Source: JANSWP01 sp041941305 (GTDB lineage: Bacteria; Bacteroidota; Bacteroidia; Chitinophagales; Saprospiraceae). Taken from it: a DNA stretch of 27,453 nucleotides. The DNA lies in contig JBGTQJ010000091.1 of NCBI GenBank assembly GCA_041941305.1, positions 1 through 27,453 of the forward strand. Direction: 5' to 3'. Shown in pieces: positions 25,740 through 27,453 of the stretch. Under the pieces are notes generated by a model that saw nothing but the letters and a program-made list of their open reading frames with translations, searched no databases and had not been told where the DNA came from. Each line of letters opens with the position of its first letter. Position 1 is the first letter of the stretch. A program made the translations under genes and the position numbers.

Positions 25740-26945
25740 TTATTTTTTCATCATTTTCTTAGAAAAAAACTTCCCATTAGCAAAAATACTTAGGACATAA
25801 ATTCCACCTGGAAGGGTACTTAAATCCAAATTTTCAGTTGAGGTTAAATTTTGATTGAAAATCATCCTCCCTGTGGCGTCGAAAAGTGATACCTGACCTT
25901 CCAAATTTTCAGTATTATGAAATTGGATTTCATTTTCAAAAGGGTTTGGAAAAAATTTAACGTCAATTTCCTGAAGCTCATTTATAGTAGAAATGGACAT
26001 TTGAATTACCTCGTATATCACATCTAAAAGTGAATATTCGTCAAATCTATCCTGTCCCAATTCCCATATCATAATACCACTGACTTCATCCAGTGCCAGG
26101 GTGATTTTTGCTTCAATTGTGGGCATTCCATTGTAATAAATTTGCCCTACTTGGTCCACTTGTGCGTTATCAGGATTCATGGCAACAATTTGAGAATAAG
26201 TTAAGGCGGTCACATTGCCTTGATCAGTAAAATCATATCCGTAGAAAGGGACACCTAAAGTCAGCTTATTTTTTGGAACACCTTGATTCACCCAATAATC
26301 AATTGCATTGAGGGCGAAAGAATAGGGTGAGTGGGGCCCAGGGTTAGAAGGGTTCCAGGGCCCTGTCAAATCATAAACCATCATATTTATCCAGTCATAG
26401 GCTGCCAAGGCTGCATCTGTAATTTGCGGATATCGATAGGTGCCTGGCAAAGCTGCCGTCAATCCTATATCGTATTTGTCAACAGAATCCCGCAATTCCA
26501 AAACAAAGCCGCTGTAATCTGCATTGACATGACTCCATTCTAAATCCACATCAATGCCCTGTAAATTATGGTTGAGTGTATAATCTATTATTTTCTGAAT
26601 GAATGCTGACCGATTTTGAAATTGTATCAAATGCTCCCAGGCAGCAGCCCAATCTGAAGTCAATGCACCTCCTGCCAGAGAAATATAAACTTCGACATCT
26701 GCGGCATGGGCACTTTGAACTATTGGAGTGATGTCTGCCCCCCCAACTGACAGGTTGCCCTGCATATCTGGATTGGCAAAGGCAATGTTCAAATGAGTTA
26801 TTTTTTCATATTGAATCTGATCGTTGAGCGAAAATCTATAATAAGGAAGGTAGCCGATTGTTTTAAAATCCTGAGCAAAACCTAAATTAATAGAAATGAA
26901 AAAAAGTATAAAGGTTGTGATTTTTTGATTGTTGATGTTGATCAT
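25740..26945 (-). CDS. Secreted GH18 chitinase-like glycosidase with T9SS tail
   Basis: 401 aa with a signal peptide (about 1-24, ending LGFAQ). The TIM barrel starts with IGYLPYYRFSLND and ITHLNIAFANPD, then VYISLAGG, the catalytic strand GIDVDLEW (130-137) with acid Glu136 and the Asp132/Asp134 pair, and later INMMVYDLTGPW and GIMIWELGQD. The first Asp of the DxxDxDxE signature is Gln129; the two catalytic-site Asp and the Glu are intact, so activity is expected. The last 75 residues (VKFFPNPFENEIQFHN, LPGGIYVLSIFANGKFF) are a T9SS sorting domain, placing the enzyme outside the cell. GH18 members cut chitin or the N-glycan core (endo-beta-N-acetylglucosaminidases); the shortness of this barrel leaves both open. 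First gene of an operon with the GH20 gene. Confidence 0.9.
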   Translation of the reverse strand: MININNQKITTFILFFISINLGFAQDFKTIGYLPYYRFSLNDQIQYEKITHLNIAFANPDMQGNLSVGGADITPIVQSAHAADVEVYISLAGGALTSDWAAAWEHLIQFQNRSAFIQKIIDYTLNHNLQGIDVDLEWSHVNADYSGFVLELRDSVDKYDIGLTAALPGTYRYPQITDAALAAYDWINMMVYDLTGPWNPSNPGPHSPYSFALNAIDYWVNQGVPKNKLTLGVPFYGYDFTDQGNVTALTYSQIVAMNPDNAQVDQVGQIYYNGMPTIEAKITLALDEVSGIMIWELGQDRFDEYSLLDVIYEVIQMSISTINELQEIDVKFFPNPFENEIQFHNTENLEGQVSLFDATGRMIFNQNLTSTENLDLSTLPGGIYVLSIFANGKFFSKKMMKK

Positions 26946-26980
26946 GATTATTTATTGTCTTTTATATTTTAGGTACAATC

Positions 26981-27038
26981 GAAGTTCAGTGGTCTAGAAA
27001 AATTTATGATACGAACTTCACTGCACCCTGGGGTGCAG
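26981..27038. repeat. Hairpin between the T9SS gene end and the GH18 gene
   Basis: ctgcaccc (27021-27028) and gggtgcag (27031-27038) form a perfect 8-bp stem with a two-base loop. Next to it gaagttc (26981-26987) and gaacttc (27013-27019) form a second 7-bp inverted pair. Read on the minus strand it follows the stop of the upstream gene by about 50 bp, but no T-run follows directly, so a terminator is possible rather than shown. Confidence 0.6.
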
Positions 27039-27086
27039 CTTTAAGGGGATAAAAGGTGAAAAAAGAGATCGGCTTTTTGAAGTTAT

Positions 27087-27453
27087 CTAAAACTTCCCAA
27101 CAATTACCTTCTTAATCTCCACCCCTACTGTTGTTGAAAGGTGAACCAAATAAATCCCCTCTTTTTCAATATAGAATGTCTTTTCAATATGTAATGCATC
27201 TTTTTCTGATGCTTCCTCTATCAAAACTCCGTTGATTGTATATATCTCAATTTTCAGATCCCATTTCTTCCTTATCTTTACTTCTAACTTAAAATTACCG
27301 TCATTTACACTAGGATACAAATTAACATACGCAAATGGTGTATTCTCATCCGGCGCCCTCCTACAATTCTCAATTGTAATCGTCTTTACAATTGACACAT
27401 TCGGACAAGCATCTGAAAAGACAGTGACGGATACTGTATAATCACCAGGTGCA
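27087..27453 (-). CDS. C-terminal part of a secreted protein with T9SS tail (truncated by window end)
   Basis: The minus-strand frame stays open past the GTG at 27398 to the window edge: it reads GDYTVSVTVFSDACPNVSIV before the ORF, so the GTG is not a start and the gene is cut at the window border. The visible 121 residues begin with a PKD-like or SprB-type beta-sandwich end (PGDYTVSVTV then Cys) and finish with a T9SS sorting domain (VNLYPSVNDGNFKLEVKI, KEGIYLVHLSTTVGVEIKKVIVGKF). It is therefore an extracellular protein, perhaps an adhesin or a large enzyme; nothing more can be said from the part seen. It points the same way as the GH18/GH20 operon, 141 bp upstream of it. Confidence 0.85.
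   Translation of the reverse strand, partial: APGDYTVSVTVFSDACPNVSIVKTITIENCRRAPDENTPFAYVNLYPSVNDGNFKLEVKIRKKWDLKIEIYTINGVLIEEASEKDALHIEKTFYIEKEGIYLVHLSTTVGVEIKKVIVGKF

Noticed and set aside
27087..27398. Complete 103-aa small protein starting at GTG 27398
   Set aside because: The frame is open and coding-like up to the window edge, so this is the end of a longer gene.

Overview
The window looks like a chromosomal segment of a Bacteroidota bacterium, most likely a marine or freshwater member of the Saprospiria/Lewinella type (placement below phylum is inference). The evidence is low GC, almost no Shine-Dalgarno sequences, a TAnnTTTG-type promoter, and several secreted proteins with C-terminal type IX secretion (T9SS) sorting domains. 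No tRNA, rRNA, CRISPR array or transposase gene was found.

Layout. (1) 192-4692, minus strand: a three-gene operon encoding a TolC-like outer-membrane protein with an extra C-terminal domain, a HlyD-like membrane-fusion protein, and a cytosolic protein with a cysteine-rich zinc domain (TackOD1-like) fused to a degenerate GGDEF domain that keeps the c-di-GMP inhibitory-site motif RxxD. I read this as a c-di-GMP-gated envelope export module and as the best candidate here for a poorly described system. (2) 5276-8623, plus strand: a solitary bacterial NLR-like protein (helical N-terminus, NACHT ATPase, pentapeptide-like segment, about 16 leucine-rich repeats), a probable anti-phage or stress sensor. 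(3) 8701-9951: aroA (shikimate pathway). (4) 10067-10825: a DJ-1/PfpI-like lipoprotein. (5) 10826-12079: 1.25 kb without a convincing gene, holding a series of nested inverted repeats and a hexanucleotide array. (6) 12080-20867, minus strand: a TPR histidine kinase, a sialate O-acetylesterase-type hydrolase, then an arylsulfotransferase-family protein, a cytochrome c/copper monooxygenase-like protein and a class III aminotransferase; the two middle proteins carry T9SS tails. (7) 21138-23252, plus strand: an unrecognised secreted protein of five cysteine-containing repeats ending in an OmpA-like domain. (8) 23384-23612: a 229-nt structured repeat between convergent genes. (9) 23643-26945, minus strand: a GH18 chitinase and a GH20 beta-N-acetylhexosaminidase in a tight operon, suited to complete chitin or chitooligosaccharide breakdown. 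(10) 27087 to the window end: the C-terminal part of a further T9SS-type secreted protein.

A recurring theme is a set of intergenic palindromes. Many share a CGGGTT/AACCCG-like core, and three loci carry six-base arrays related to AAGTTT, AAGTTC or CTTATA. They look like genome-wide repeat families rather than gene-specific signals, but this needs comparison with the whole genome.
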